DNA from: SLRI01 sp964576715
GTDB taxonomy: Bacteria > Pseudomonadota > Alphaproteobacteria > Geminicoccales > Geminicoccaceae
Direction of reading: 5' to 3'
Length of the DNA: 36,176 nt
NCBI GenBank assembly: GCA_964576715.1
Contig: CAZNWE010000043.1
Span: 1-36,176 of the forward strand
Below are positions 16,871 through 26,046 of this stretch, one piece after another. Each line of letters opens with the position of its first letter. The stretch's first letter is position 1. The translations under genes were made by a program, and so were the position numbers. The notes beneath the pieces were generated by a model, which had not been told where the DNA came from, did no database searches, and saw only the letters and a list, made by a program, of their open reading frames with translations.

Positions 16871-17033
16871 TCAAGGCTCCTAGGGCCACTCGTGCGAGGC
16901 GAGCGGCTGTTACGTTCGACAGAGCGGGCACCACGCTTCCAGCACCCGCACCATTAGGTCCACGGACTGCCGCCGCGTATCCATCCGCGCCCACGCGATG
17001 ATGTAGGAAGGATAGCGAACAGCGCCAATAGTG

Positions 17034-17219
17034 TCAGCCGCGTATCAACCAAACGATGAAGACGCCCACGGCAGCGAACAGCAAGCCGCCGACGCGCAGC
17101 ACGGCGGCATCCAACACCATGGCGCGGGCCGCGGCCTGCTTCATGCCGTTGGGGAAGAGCGCCCAGAGCACGCCTTCGAGCACCAGCACCAGGGCTGCCG
17201 CGGTCAGCAGATCCTGCAT
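17034..17219 (-). CDS. DUF2065 small membrane protein (YjeT-like)
   Basis: A 61-residue protein beginning MQDLLTAAALVLVLEGV. It has two predicted membrane segments at about 4-21 and 41-59, separated by a short loop with FPNGMKQAAA. The size, the opening and the position directly after hflC match the YjeT/DUF2065 family, which lies after hflC in E. coli as well. Its biochemical function is not established. The longer in-frame frame reaching 17609 overlaps hflC and is not the gene. It is 85 bases from hflC and is probably co-transcribed. Confidence 0.85.
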   Translation of the reverse strand: MQDLLTAAALVLVLEGVLWALFPNGMKQAAARAMVLDAAVLRVGGLLFAAVGVFIVWLIRG

Positions 17220-17304
17220 GGCCCACTCGGCAGCCCCGCGCCGGGGCGGTAATCGGCCGCCCGCCCGTCGCCGCTCGTCATCGGTCGAGGCACGCGATCT
17301 GCGG

Positions 17305-18294
17305 CTAGTCGGCCTGCACCTCCGGCTCGCCCTCGTCGGCCAGCGCCGCGACACCATCACTCGGCGCCAAGTCATCGAGCGCCTCGGCAATGCTCGGTGC
17401 GGAAACGCCGTCTGCCACCTGGGTCGCAATGTCACCCGCCGAATGGAAGAAGCGGAAGAAGTCGCTGTCGGGGGCGAGGACGAAGCTCGTCGCTTCGTCG
17501 GCGAGGGCATTGCGATAGGCCTGCATCGAGCGATAGAAGCCGAAGAAGGCTGGATCCTGGCCGAACGCGTCGGCGAAGGTGGCGATTGCGACCGCGTCGC
17601 CACGACCACGAATCTGCTGCGACTCGCGCTCCGCCTCGGCGATCAGCACGCGCCGCTCGCGGTCAGCCCGGGCGCGGATCCGCTGGGCGATCTCCTCACC
17701 CTGCGCCCGGAGTTCGCGCGCCTCACGCTCGCGTTCGGTCTGCATCCGCAAGAAGATCGCTTCCTGGTTCTCCTGCGGCAGGTCGGCGCGCTTGATCCGC
17801 ACGTCGATGACCTCGACGCCGAACTGCTGAAGCGCCCGGTTGGCTTCCGAGGCAATCCGATCCATCAGCTGGGCCCGCTCATCGGAGAGGATGGTGAAGA
17901 GCGACACTTCACCGAGCACACTGCGCAAGGCGGAAAAGGTGATCGGCTCGAGCCGGCCGCGAAAAGCGACCTCGCTGCCAACCGACTGCCGGAAGCGCAA
18001 TGGATCGACGATGCGGTAGCGGGCGAAGGCGTCCACCACCAGACGCCGCTGATCGCCGAGGACGAGCTCGACCGATCCCGCATCGTAGTCCAACACCCGC
18101 CGCTCGAAGAACTCGACCTGCTGGATGAAGGGCACCTTGATGTTGAGGCCCGGCTCGGTGATCACCCGGATCGGATTACCGAACTGCAGAACCAGCGCCT
18201 GCCGCGTTTGGTAGACGGTGAACAGCGCATTGGCGAGGAGGAAGACGGTAACCGCGACAACGACGCCGAGACCGATCAGGATACGTTGGTTCAT
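17305..18294 (-). CDS. hflC: HflC, SPFH/band 7 subunit of the FtsH regulator complex
   Basis: Inner-membrane protein that assembles with HflK into a large cage around FtsH and modulates membrane proteolysis; 329 residues. One N-terminal membrane segment lies at about 5-24, followed by the sequence VYQTRQALVLQFGNPIRV, typical of HflC. The SPFH domain runs to about residue 190, and a long charged helix at about 190-250 contains REREARELRAQGEE. The C-terminus has FFRFF and an acidic tail. The start codon overlaps the hflK stop by four bases (ATGA), so the two proteins are probably made in fixed proportion. Confidence 0.95.
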   Translation of the reverse strand: MNQRILIGLGVVVAVTVFLLANALFTVYQTRQALVLQFGNPIRVITEPGLNIKVPFIQQVEFFERRVLDYDAGSVELVLGDQRRLVVDAFARYRIVDPLRFRQSVGSEVAFRGRLEPITFSALRSVLGEVSLFTILSDERAQLMDRIASEANRALQQFGVEVIDVRIKRADLPQENQEAIFLRMQTEREREARELRAQGEEIAQRIRARADRERRVLIAEAERESQQIRGRGDAVAIATFADAFGQDPAFFGFYRSMQAYRNALADEATSFVLAPDSDFFRFFHSAGDIATQVADGVSAPSIAEALDDLAPSDGVAALADEGEPEVQAD

Positions 18295-19490
18295 TGGGTC
18301 GCTCCACCTTGTCTGGCGCCGAAGCCACGCTCCACCGGGGCCTGATCGCGGGTCGCTTCGGCTGCGGCATCACGCTCGCGGGCACGCCGCTCGAGGTCGG
18401 GCAGTGGGAGGTAGGGGATGACCCCGTTGCCGCCATTGCCGCCACTATTGCTGTCGATAATCACCTTGTTCGTGCCGCCAAGCACCTGCTCCATCGTCTC
18501 GAGATAGAGACGCTGGATGGTAACGTCCTTCGACGCAGCGTAGGCGGAGAGCACCTGCGTGAAGCGGTCACTTTCACCGCGCGCCCGGGCGACAACCTCC
18601 TGCTCGTAGGCCTGCGCCTCCTGCAACAGCCGCTCGGCCTCACCCCGGGCCCGGGGCAGGATGTCGTTGGCGAAGGCCTCGGCCTGGTTCTGCAACCGCT
18701 CGCGATCAGCCTGCGCCCGCTGCACGTCGCGGAAGGCGTCGATGACTTCCGGTGGCGGATCAGACTTCTGCAGCTGGACCTCCTCGATCGAGATGCCGGA
18801 GCCGTACTCGTTCATCAGGGTCTGCAGCTCTTCCCTCACCCGGTCCTCGATGGCGCGCCTGCCCTCAGTGGTAGCGTCGACGATCGGCGTCTGGCCGATC
18901 ACTTCGCGCATCACGCTCTCTGCGGCCACTGTCACCGTGTTTTCTGGATCGCGAATATTGAAGAGGAAGTCGGCGGCATTGTTGATCCGCCAAAGAACGA
19001 CGTAGTTGATGTCGATGATATTCTCGTCTCCGGTCAACATCAGTGCCTCTTCCGGCAACTGGCGCGAGCCGCCGGCCTGGGCACTGCGAAAGCCGATCTC
19101 GATCCGGTTGACGCGGGTCACCTGCGGCGTCAGCACCGATTCGATCGGCGCCGGGAGATGGTAGTTGAGGCCGGGTGTGGTCAAGCGGTCGAGAGCACCA
19201 AAGCGCAGCACCACGCCCTGCTCTTCTGGCAGCACCCGGTAGAAGCCGCTGGCGAGCCAGAGGCCGACCAGGACCAGGGCGACGATACCGATCGCCTTGT
19301 ACGACAGGCCACCGCCGCCACCACCACCGCTGCCGCCAAACCAGCCCTTCAGCTTTTCCTGCGACTTGCGGATCAACTCCTCGAGGTCGGGGGGTTGCTG
19401 GCCGCCACCGCCACCCGTGGGGCGATTGCCCCAGGGGCCCTGGCCACCACCTCCCTGCCAACCACCGCCGCCTTGACTGTTCCAGGGCAT
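18291..19490 (-). CDS. hflK: HflK, SPFH/band 7 subunit of the FtsH regulator complex
   Basis: Partner of HflC; 399 residues. The N-terminus is rich in Gly, Gln and Trp (MPWNSQGGGG, about 1-62), including an uninterrupted glycine run just before the single membrane segment at about 65-82. This is characteristic of HflK. The SPFH domain begins at GFYRVLPEEQGVVLRFG, and the following helical region includes QADRERLQNQAEAFANDILP and RGEAERLLQEAQAYEQEV. It opens the hflK-hflC-DUF2065-protease group and is divergent from mrp. The C-terminal 40 residues are low-complexity. Confidence 0.95.
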   Translation of the reverse strand: MPWNSQGGGGWQGGGGQGPWGNRPTGGGGGQQPPDLEELIRKSQEKLKGWFGGSGGGGGGGLSYKAIGIVALVLVGLWLASGFYRVLPEEQGVVLRFGALDRLTTPGLNYHLPAPIESVLTPQVTRVNRIEIGFRSAQAGGSRQLPEEALMLTGDENIIDINYVVLWRINNAADFLFNIRDPENTVTVAAESVMREVIGQTPIVDATTEGRRAIEDRVREELQTLMNEYGSGISIEEVQLQKSDPPPEVIDAFRDVQRAQADRERLQNQAEAFANDILPRARGEAERLLQEAQAYEQEVVARARGESDRFTQVLSAYAASKDVTIQRLYLETMEQVLGGTNKVIIDSNSGGNGGNGVIPYLPLPDLERRARERDAAAEATRDQAPVERGFGARQGGATQ

Positions 19491-19568
19491 GCTCGTGCCA
19501 CCTCGCCATTCGTCAGGAGTTTGTTCGAAAACCGCTCGCGCGCTGTCGCGTGCCGCGGCCGAGTCGCT

Positions 19569-19596
19569 TTGCGTCGACTAGCGTTGACCCTATATC
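19569..19596 (+). promoter_or_regulatory. Candidate mrp promoter
   Basis: TTGCGT (19569-19574) and TATATC (19591-19596) are 16 bases apart. The start of transcription would lie near 19603, and the ribosome binding site AAGGA (19611-19615) is six bases before the mrp ATG. The leader would be very short. Confidence 0.35.
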
Positions 19597-19621
19597 GTTC
19601 GCGGCAACCTAAGGATCAACC

Positions 19622-20725
19622 ATGATCGAACCGACAGCCGACGCTATTCGCCAAGTTCTGACCGAGATTCGCCATCCCGATGATGGAAAAAATGTCATCG
19701 AACGTGGGATGGTCAGTGGTATCGTCGTGAAAGGTAAGAATGTCGGCTTTGCGCTCGAGGTGCCGGCGGCGGATGCGGGGCGACTCGAATCCTTGCGCCG
19801 AGCCTGCGAGGATGCGGTCAAGGCGATGCCGGGGGTCGCCTCCTGCACGGTCGTGCTCACCGCCGAGCGCGGCCCGCCGCCGACCCCGCAGGCGCGGCAG
19901 CCGGCGGCGGCGCCGACCCGCCCCGAGATCGCCGGCATCGCGCGGATCATCGCCGTGGCCTCGGGCAAGGGCGGCGTCGGCAAGTCGACCACGGCGATCA
20001 ATCTCGCCTGCGGACTACGCGCCTCGGGGCTCAAGACGGGCATTCTCGACGCCGACATCTATGGGCCCTCGCTGCCGCGGATGGCCGGGCTCTCCGGCCG
20101 GCCGACCACGGCCGACGGCAAGAAGATGCAGCCGCTCGAAATCGCCGGGGTGAAGGTGATGTCGATGGGTTTCCTGGTCGAGGAGGAGACCCCGATGATC
20201 TGGCGCGGGCCGATGGTGCAGAGTGCGCTGACGCAAATGCTCAACGATGTGGACTGGGGCGAACTCGACGTGCTCGTGGTCGACATGCCGCCCGGCACCG
20301 GCGACGCGCAGTTGACCATGGCGCAGAAGGTGCCGCTGGCCGGTGCGGTGATCGTCTCGACCCCGCAGGACATCGCCCTGCTCGATGCCAGGAAGGCGAT
20401 CAACATGTTTCGTCGGGTGGACGTGCCGATCCTCGGCATCGTCGAGAACATGAGCTATTTCTGCTGCCCGAACTGCGGCCATCGCGCGGAGATCTTTGCG
20501 CATGGCGGGGCCAAGGCCTGTGCGGCGACCTACAACGTCGATTTCCTGGCGGAGATCCCGCTCGACATGGCGATCCGTGAAACCTCGGACGGGGGCCGGC
20601 CGATCGTCGTCAGCCGCCCGGGAACAGCCCAAGCCGAAGCCTATATGGGCCTCGCCCGGACGGTGCGCGACAAGCTGAGCGGACCCTCGGCGGCCAAGCC
20701 GTTCCCGCGGATCGTCTACGCCTGA
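19622..20725 (+). CDS. Mrp/NBP35-family iron-sulfur cluster carrier ATPase (ApbC)
   Basis: Cytoplasmic P-loop ATPase that carries or assembles Fe-S clusters on target proteins; 367 residues. The N-terminal MIP18-like domain spans about 1-82, a Pro/Ala linker follows, and then the deviant Walker A motif SGKGGVGKS lies at 114-122. Switch motifs DADIYGPSLPRM and VDMPPGTGDAQLT follow. The cluster-binding pair C282-P-N-C285 lies in FCCPNCGH, the CxxC used by Mrp/ApbC dimers to hold a 4Fe-4S cluster. All these elements are intact. It is divergent from hflK and followed by a GNAT gene after about 200 bases. Confidence 0.95.
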   Translation: MIEPTADAIRQVLTEIRHPDDGKNVIERGMVSGIVVKGKNVGFALEVPAADAGRLESLRRACEDAVKAMPGVASCTVVLTAERGPPPTPQARQPAAAPTRPEIAGIARIIAVASGKGGVGKSTTAINLACGLRASGLKTGILDADIYGPSLPRMAGLSGRPTTADGKKMQPLEIAGVKVMSMGFLVEEETPMIWRGPMVQSALTQMLNDVDWGELDVLVVDMPPGTGDAQLTMAQKVPLAGAVIVSTPQDIALLDARKAINMFRRVDVPILGIVENMSYFCCPNCGHRAEIFAHGGAKACAATYNVDFLAEIPLDMAIRETSDGGRPIVVSRPGTAQAEAYMGLARTVRDKLSGPSAAKPFPRIVYA

Positions 20726-20731
20726 GCGGCA

Positions 20732-20743
20732 CCGGCGCGCCGG
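20732..20743. terminator. GC palindrome after mrp
   Basis: A perfect 12-base palindrome CCGGCGCGCCGG lies six bases beyond the mrp stop. A second small inverted repeat with arms CCAAGA and TCTTGG follows at 20753-20766. Without a T-run these are at most weak terminators. Confidence 0.25.
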
Positions 20744-20900
20744 CGGCTTGAGCCAAGACATCTTGGGGTTGTTCGAGAGCGGCTGTGGAAGCCTCGGCGG
20801 GCAGTGCCGGGGATGGCTGGTCAGCCGTGCGTCCGGTGCGACACGGTGGGCCAAAAAGCCTGCCGCCGGCTTGCTCCGGCACCGATCTTGATCCATCTTT

Positions 20901-20922
20901 GTTGCGTTGCAGCAAACGCAAC
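20901..20922. promoter_or_regulatory. Inverted repeat just upstream of the GNAT gene
   Basis: Arms GTTGCGTT and AACGCAAC flank GCAGCA. The symmetry ends six bases before the first candidate start codon (20929). The composition is richer in A+T than its surroundings. It could be an operator for a dimeric repressor or a hairpin masking translation initiation; no regulator gene is nearby. Confidence 0.4.
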
Positions 20923-20928
20923 GCCCAG

Positions 20929-21597
20929 ATGGACCTGCGGCTCATGAGCGATCTCCGACCGACGGCGATGGTCGTCCGGCAACCCCTGTCACTTGGCCAC
21001 TACCGCCGGCTCGACGCCAGCGATGCGCGGCGGCTGCGGGCGCATCTCCTGCGCCTCCACCCCGAAGATCGCCGCTCGCGCTTCATGGCGACCGCACCGC
21101 GCCAATTGGTCGACCGCTATGTAGGGGCAATCGATTGGCAAGCGGCCATCCTGGTCGGTTGCTTCATCGGCCGGTCGCTGCGCGGGGTGTGCGAACTCTA
21201 CCCGATCAAGGGCTGTCGGGCGGAGATGGCGGTCAGCGTCGAGCGCCGCTTTCAGGGCCGCGGCATCGGCACCGGCCTGTTGTCGCGGACCTTCCTTATG
21301 GCCCGCAATCGCGGTTTGACCGAGTTCGAGTTCCGCTGCTTTGCCAACAACCAGCGGATGCGCAAGCTGGTCGAGAAGTTCGACAGCGAAACCTCGATCG
21401 AGGCGATGGAGGCCTGTGCTGTCGTCCACTCGCTGCCGCCGACCGCCGCCACCTATGTCAGCGAGATGGTCGAGCAGGCCTCTCTGTTCGGTGCCTCGGT
21501 GGTACGGTTCTGGCTGGACGGGGCCTATGGCGGCTGGCGCGGTCGCTGCTGGTCGACGCCCGAGCTCTTTCCCGTGAGCGGGGGGCGCAAGGCCTGA
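20929..21597 (+). CDS. GNAT-family acetyltransferase, substrate unknown
   Basis: A 222-residue protein with one GNAT fold. The acetyl-CoA-binding motif is VERRFQGRGIGTGLL, with Q109-G-R-G-I-G at 109-114 and the following helix. The segment FRCFANNQRMRKLVEKF contains the asparagine and helix typical of motif B. The remainder lacks recognisable substrate-specific features, and the C-terminal 50 residues (from about 170) are not part of the minimal fold. Start codons at 20929, 20944 and 20968 are all possible and none has a strong ribosome binding site; I list the longest that avoids the inverted repeat. It converges on atpC with a six-base gap. Confidence 0.8.
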   Translation: MDLRLMSDLRPTAMVVRQPLSLGHYRRLDASDARRLRAHLLRLHPEDRRSRFMATAPRQLVDRYVGAIDWQAAILVGCFIGRSLRGVCELYPIKGCRAEMAVSVERRFQGRGIGTGLLSRTFLMARNRGLTEFEFRCFANNQRMRKLVEKFDSETSIEAMEACAVVHSLPPTAATYVSEMVEQASLFGASVVRFWLDGAYGGWRGRCWSTPELFPVSGGRKA

Positions 21598-21603
21598 GCG
21601 GGG

Positions 21604-22053
21604 TCAGCTAGCGCCGCCGAAGGTTTCGACCGCCTCGACCCTGAGCTTGGCAACGGCAATCGCCCGTTCGAGGCGCTCGCGCTCCGCCTCACCAAGCTCC
21701 CTGGCATCGCTGAGATCGTCCTCGGCGTTGCGCAGCAGTTCCTTGGCCTCGCCGAGCGATAGCTCGTTCAGCGGCCTGGCTGCCTCGGCGAGAACGATGA
21801 GGCCCGCGGGATTGACCTCGGCGAAACCACCTTCGACGAAAATCCGCTCGCTGACGGCAGTGCCGTCATAGACCTCGATGACGCCGGGGCGGAGCAGCGA
21901 GAGCAGCGGGGCGTGGTTGGCCAAGACGCCGAAGTCACCCTCCTCACCAGGCACCACGACCATGTCCGCGGTCGTACTGGCCAGCACCCGCTCCGGCGAG
22001 ACCAGTTCGAAGGCCACCCGTGCCGCGGTCGCGTCCTGCGCTGTCGTTGCCAT
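21604..22053 (-). CDS. atpC: F1 ATP synthase epsilon subunit
   Basis: Part of the central rotor stalk; it couples rotation and inhibits ATP hydrolysis through its C-terminal helices. The 149-residue protein has the N-terminal beta-sandwich (VAFELVSPERVLAS, VVVPGEEGDFGVLANHAPLLS) and a C-terminal helical hairpin from about residue 95. The conserved GDFGVLANHAPLL sequence is diagnostic. It is the last gene of the atpH-A-G-D-C operon, 45 bases after atpD. The length is within the alphaproteobacterial range. Confidence 0.96.
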   Translation of the reverse strand: MATTAQDATAARVAFELVSPERVLASTTADMVVVPGEEGDFGVLANHAPLLSLLRPGVIEVYDGTAVSERIFVEGGFAEVNPAGLIVLAEAARPLNELSLGEAKELLRNAEDDLSDARELGEAERERLERAIAVAKLRVEAVETFGGAS

Positions 22054-22098
22054 GCTCTCCCCTCTCTGCCCTGCCCTCTCTGCCCTGCAGGTGGCGGC

Positions 22099-23544
22099 TC
22101 AGTCGTCCTCGGCGGCGAGCTTCTTCGCCTTGGCGACCGCCTCGTCGATGTTGCCGACCATGTAGAAGGCCGCCTCGGGCATGTGGTCGTACTCGCCGGC
22201 CACGATCCCCTTGAAGCCCTTGATGGTGTCCTCGACCGACACCAGCTTGCCGGGGCTGCCGGTGAACACTTCGGCGACGAAGAAGGGTTGGCTCAGGAAG
22301 CGCTGGATCTTCCTGGCCCGCGCCACCACCAGCTTGTCCTCCTCGGAGAGCTCGTCCATGCCGAGGATGGCGATGATGTCCTGCAGCGCCTTGTAGCGCT
22401 GCAGCGTCTCTTGGACCGAGCGGGCGACCTGGTAGTGCTCCTCGCCGACGACCGCGGGTTCGAGGATGCGCGAGGTGGAATCGAGCGGGTCGACGGCGGG
22501 GTAGATGCCGAGCTCGGCGATCGACCGGCTGAGCACCGTCGTCGCGTCGAGGTGCGAGAAGGCGGTTGCCGGCGCCGGGTCGGTCAAATCGTCGGCGGGC
22601 ACGTAAATGGCCTGCACCGAGGTGATCGAGCCCTTGTTGGTCGAGGTGATCCGCTCCTGCAGGGTTCCCATGTCGGTGCCGAGCGTCGGCTGGTAGCCCA
22701 CGGCCGAGGGCATGCGGCCGAGCAGCGCCGACACTTCCGAGCCCGCCTGGGTGAAGCGGAAGATGTTGTCGACGAAGAACAGCACGTCCTGGCCTTCCTG
22801 GTCACGGAAATACTCGGCCTGGGTCAGCCCGGTCAGCGCCACGCGGGCGCGCGCCCCGGGCGGCTCGTTCATCTGGCCATAGACCAGCGCCACCTTGGAC
22901 TTCGAGCGGTCATTCTCGTCGATGACGCCGGAATCGACCATCTCGTGGTAGAGGTCGTTGCCCTCGCGGGTGCGCTCGCCGACCCCGGCGAAGACCGAGA
23001 CGCCGCCATGCGCCTTGGCGATGTTGTTGATCAGCTCCATGATCAACACGGTTTTGCCGACGCCGGCACCACCGAACAGGCCGATCTTGCCGCCCTTCGG
23101 GTAGGGGGTTAGCAGGTCGACCACCTTGATGCCGGTGGCCAGCACCTCGGCCTCGGTCGACTGGTTCACGAAGGCCGGTGCCGGGGCGTGGATCGGGGCG
23201 GTGAGCTTGATGTCGAGGTCGCCGGCCTCGTCGACCGGCTCGCCGATGACGTTGAGGATGCGGCCCAGGGTCTCACGGCCGACCGGGACGGAGATGGCGG
23301 CCCCGGTGTTGATCACCTCCTGGCCGCGGGTGAGGCCGTCGGTGCCGTCCATCGCCACGGTGCGAACGGTCGATTCGCCCAGATGCTGCGCCACCTCGAG
23401 AACCAGGGTCTTGCCGGCGTTCGGGGTATGGAGCGCGTTCAGGATCGGCGGCAGGGCGCCGTCGAACTGAACGTCGACGACCGCCCCGGTGACCCGGGTG
23501 ACGTGCCCCTTGGCGATGTTTTCCTTGGCTAAGGCCTCGTTCAT
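22099..23544 (-). CDS. atpD: F1 ATP synthase beta subunit
   Basis: Catalytic subunit of F1; 481 residues. The Walker A motif is GGAGVGKT at 158-165, followed by FAGVGERTREGNDLYHEM with the catalytic glutamate of GERTREG. Walker B is VLFFVDNIFRFTQAG, and the DELSEEDKLVVARARKIQRFLSQPF region is near the C-terminus. The start at 23544 (MNEALAKENI) is preferred over an upstream in-frame ATG at 23601 because the extra 19 residues would overlap atpG and do not resemble the family. Confidence 0.97.
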   Translation of the reverse strand: MNEALAKENIAKGHVTRVTGAVVDVQFDGALPPILNALHTPNAGKTLVLEVAQHLGESTVRTVAMDGTDGLTRGQEVINTGAAISVPVGRETLGRILNVIGEPVDEAGDLDIKLTAPIHAPAPAFVNQSTEAEVLATGIKVVDLLTPYPKGGKIGLFGGAGVGKTVLIMELINNIAKAHGGVSVFAGVGERTREGNDLYHEMVDSGVIDENDRSKSKVALVYGQMNEPPGARARVALTGLTQAEYFRDQEGQDVLFFVDNIFRFTQAGSEVSALLGRMPSAVGYQPTLGTDMGTLQERITSTNKGSITSVQAIYVPADDLTDPAPATAFSHLDATTVLSRSIAELGIYPAVDPLDSTSRILEPAVVGEEHYQVARSVQETLQRYKALQDIIAILGMDELSEEDKLVVARARKIQRFLSQPFFVAEVFTGSPGKLVSVEDTIKGFKGIVAGEYDHMPEAAFYMVGNIDEAVAKAKKLAAEDD

Positions 23545-23584
23545 GTCGCAGCTCCAAGTCAGCGGCGTGCGGCTGGCGGTCGGG

Positions 23585-24478
23585 CTAGACCGCCTCGGCA
23601 CCCGAGATGATCTCGATGAGTTCCTTGGTAATCTGTGCCTGGCGCTGGCGGTTGTACTGCAGCGTCAGCTTCTTGATCATTTCCCCGGCATTGCGGGTGG
23701 CGTTGTCCATCGCCGCCATGCGAGCTCCCTGCTCGGAGGCGGCGTTCTCGACCAGCGCCCTGAAGATCTGCACGGCGAGGTTGCGCGGCAACAACTCGCC
23801 GAGGATCTCGCCTTCGTCCGGCTCGAACGCGTAGATCGCGGCCGGGCCGTCGTCCGGCTCGTCGACGTCTGGCCGCTCGGGCGGCTGCACCGGCACCAGC
23901 TGCTGCAGGGTCATGATCTGGGTCACGACCGACTTGAACCTGTTGAAGCAGATGGTGCAGACGTCGAACTCGCCGGCCGCGTAAAGATCGAGGATCTTCT
24001 CTGCCACCATCCGGGCGTCGGCGAATTCCATCCGGTTCTTGCCGGCGACGCCGTCGACGAACTCGATGATCAGCTTGCCGTACTCGCGGCGCAGGATGTC
24101 GCGCCCCTTGCGGCCGATGCAGATGATCTTGACCGACTTGCCCTCGTTCTGCAGGTCGGCGATCTTCCGCCGGGCGCCGCGCACGATCGAGCTGTTGAAG
24201 CCGCCGCAGAGGCCGCGATCGGAGGTGGCGACGACGATCAGGTGGGTCTCCTCCTGGCCGGTGCCGGCGAGCAGCGCGGGGGCGCCCGGCAGGTCGCGCA
24301 CCGCCGCGGCGAGGTTGCCCAGCATGGCGGCCATGCGCTCGGCGAACGGCCGCGACGCCTCGGCCTGCTCCTGCGCCCGCTTGAGCTTGGAGGCGGCCAC
24401 CAGCTTCATCGCGCTGGTGATCTTCCGCGTCTGCTGGACGCTGGAGATCCGCCCCTTGAGATCCTTGAGACTGGCCAT
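23585..24478 (-). CDS. atpG: F1 ATP synthase gamma subunit
   Basis: Forms the rotating central shaft; 297 residues. The N-terminal helix begins MASLKDLKGRISSVQQTRKIT and continues into SAMKLVAASKLKRAQ. The central Rossmann-like segment has VVATSDRGLCGGFNSSI. The C-terminal helix ends RQRQAQITKELIEIISGAEAV. All are hallmark gamma sequences. An acidic insert around residue 205 (PDVDEPDD) is somewhat longer than in E. coli. It lies between atpA and atpD with short gaps. Confidence 0.97.
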   Translation of the reverse strand: MASLKDLKGRISSVQQTRKITSAMKLVAASKLKRAQEQAEASRPFAERMAAMLGNLAAAVRDLPGAPALLAGTGQEETHLIVVATSDRGLCGGFNSSIVRGARRKIADLQNEGKSVKIICIGRKGRDILRREYGKLIIEFVDGVAGKNRMEFADARMVAEKILDLYAAGEFDVCTICFNRFKSVVTQIMTLQQLVPVQPPERPDVDEPDDGPAAIYAFEPDEGEILGELLPRNLAVQIFRALVENAASEQGARMAAMDNATRNAGEMIKKLTLQYNRQRQAQITKELIEIISGAEAV

Positions 24479-24496
24479 GGGTGCTGCCGCCCGGCG

Positions 24497-26029
24497 TCAG
24501 GCGAAGGCGTTGGTGAAGCTGTTGACCAGCTCGCGCAGCTGTTTTTCGGTGTCCTCCTTGAGGTCACCCGTCTCGCGCACCGACGCCATGATCGCCTGGC
24601 CCTTGTCGGCGAGCTCGTGCTTGAGCTCTTCCTCGTAGCGGCCGACCTTGGCGACCGGGATACCGTCGAGGTAGCCGTTCACCCCGGCATAGATGACGCA
24701 GACCTGCTCCTCCATGGTCATCGGCTTGCGCTCGCCCTGCTTCAACAGCTCGGTCAGCCTGGCACCACGGGCGAGGAGGCGCTGCGTCGACGCATCGAGG
24801 TCAGAGGCGAACTGGGCGAAGGCGGCCATTTCGCGGTACTGCGCGAGCTCGAGCTTGATTCGCCCGGCGACCTTCTTCATCGCCTTGGTCTGGGCCGCCG
24901 AGCCGACCCGGCTGACCGAGAGGCCGACATTGACGGCCGGACGGATGCCCTGGAAGAAGAGGTCGGTTTCGAGGAAGATCTGGCCATCGGTGATCGAGAT
25001 GACGTTGGTGGGGATGAAGGCGGAGACGTCGTTGGCCTGGGTCTCGACGATCGGCAGGGCCGTCAGCGAGCCCTTGCCGTTGGCGTCGTTGAGCTTGGCC
25101 GCCCGCTCGAGCAGGCGCGAATGGAGATAGAAGACGTCGCCCGGGAAAGCCTCGCGGCCGGGTGGCCGGCGCAGCAGCAGCGACATCTGCCGATAGGCGG
25201 TCGCCTGCTTGGTCAGGTCGTCGTAGACGACGAGCGCGTGCATGCCGTTGTCGCGAAAATACTCGCCCATCGTACAGGCGGTGTAGGGCGCCAGATACTG
25301 CATCGGCGCCGGGTCGGACGCCGTCGCGGCGACGATGATCGAATACTCCAGCGCACCACTTTCCTGGAGGATCTTGACCAGCTTGGCGACCGACGAGCGC
25401 TTCTGACCGACGGCGACGTAGATGCAGAAGAGCTTGCCGGTGTCGTCCGCGGCGGCATCGTTGTAGGGCTTCTGGTTGATGAAGGTGTCGATGGCGATCG
25501 CGGTCTTGCCGGTCTGCCGGTCGCCGATGATCAGCTCGCGCTGGCCACGACCGATCGGGATCAGCGCGTCGATCGCCTTCAAGCCGGTCTGCATCGGCTC
25601 GTGCACCGACTTTCTCGGCATGATGCCCGGCGCCTTGACGTCGACGACGCGGCGCTCGGCGGCCTCGATCGCCCCCTTGCCGTCGATCGGGTTGCCGAGC
25701 GCGTCGACCACCCGGCCGAGCAGGCCCTTGCCGACCGGCGCATCGACGATCGACTTGGTCCGCTTGACGGTCGTGCCTTCGCCGATCGCCCGGTCGTCGC
25801 CGAAGATCACGATGCCGACATTGTCTTCCTCGAGATTGAGGGCCATGCCGCGCGTGCCATCCTCGAACTCGACCATCTCGCCGGCCTCGACCTGATCGAG
25901 ACCATAGGCGCGGGCGATGCCGTCCCCCACCGAGAGGACGCGACCGACCTCGGCGATCTCGGCCTCGGTGCCGAAGTTGGCGATCTGATCCTTGAGGATC
26001 GACGAAATCTCGGCGGCACGAATGTCCAT
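24497..26029 (-). CDS. atpA: F1 ATP synthase alpha subunit
   Basis: Non-catalytic nucleotide-binding subunit that alternates with beta in the F1 hexamer; 510 residues, the usual alphaproteobacterial length. The Walker A motif is GDRQTGKT at 169-176, followed by YVAVGQKRSSVA and ALVVYDDLTKQA. The family signature near the C-terminal third is PAVNVGLSVSRVGSAAQ. The start MDIRAAEISSIL at 26029 is the conserved N-terminus. The open frame continues upstream only as a shadow of atpH. Confidence 0.97.
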   Translation of the reverse strand: MDIRAAEISSILKDQIANFGTEAEIAEVGRVLSVGDGIARAYGLDQVEAGEMVEFEDGTRGMALNLEEDNVGIVIFGDDRAIGEGTTVKRTKSIVDAPVGKGLLGRVVDALGNPIDGKGAIEAAERRVVDVKAPGIMPRKSVHEPMQTGLKAIDALIPIGRGQRELIIGDRQTGKTAIAIDTFINQKPYNDAAADDTGKLFCIYVAVGQKRSSVAKLVKILQESGALEYSIIVAATASDPAPMQYLAPYTACTMGEYFRDNGMHALVVYDDLTKQATAYRQMSLLLRRPPGREAFPGDVFYLHSRLLERAAKLNDANGKGSLTALPIVETQANDVSAFIPTNVISITDGQIFLETDLFFQGIRPAVNVGLSVSRVGSAAQTKAMKKVAGRIKLELAQYREMAAFAQFASDLDASTQRLLARGARLTELLKQGERKPMTMEEQVCVIYAGVNGYLDGIPVAKVGRYEEELKHELADKGQAIMASVRETGDLKEDTEKQLRELVNSFTNAFA

Positions 26030-26046
26030 CAACCAATCCCTCTTCG

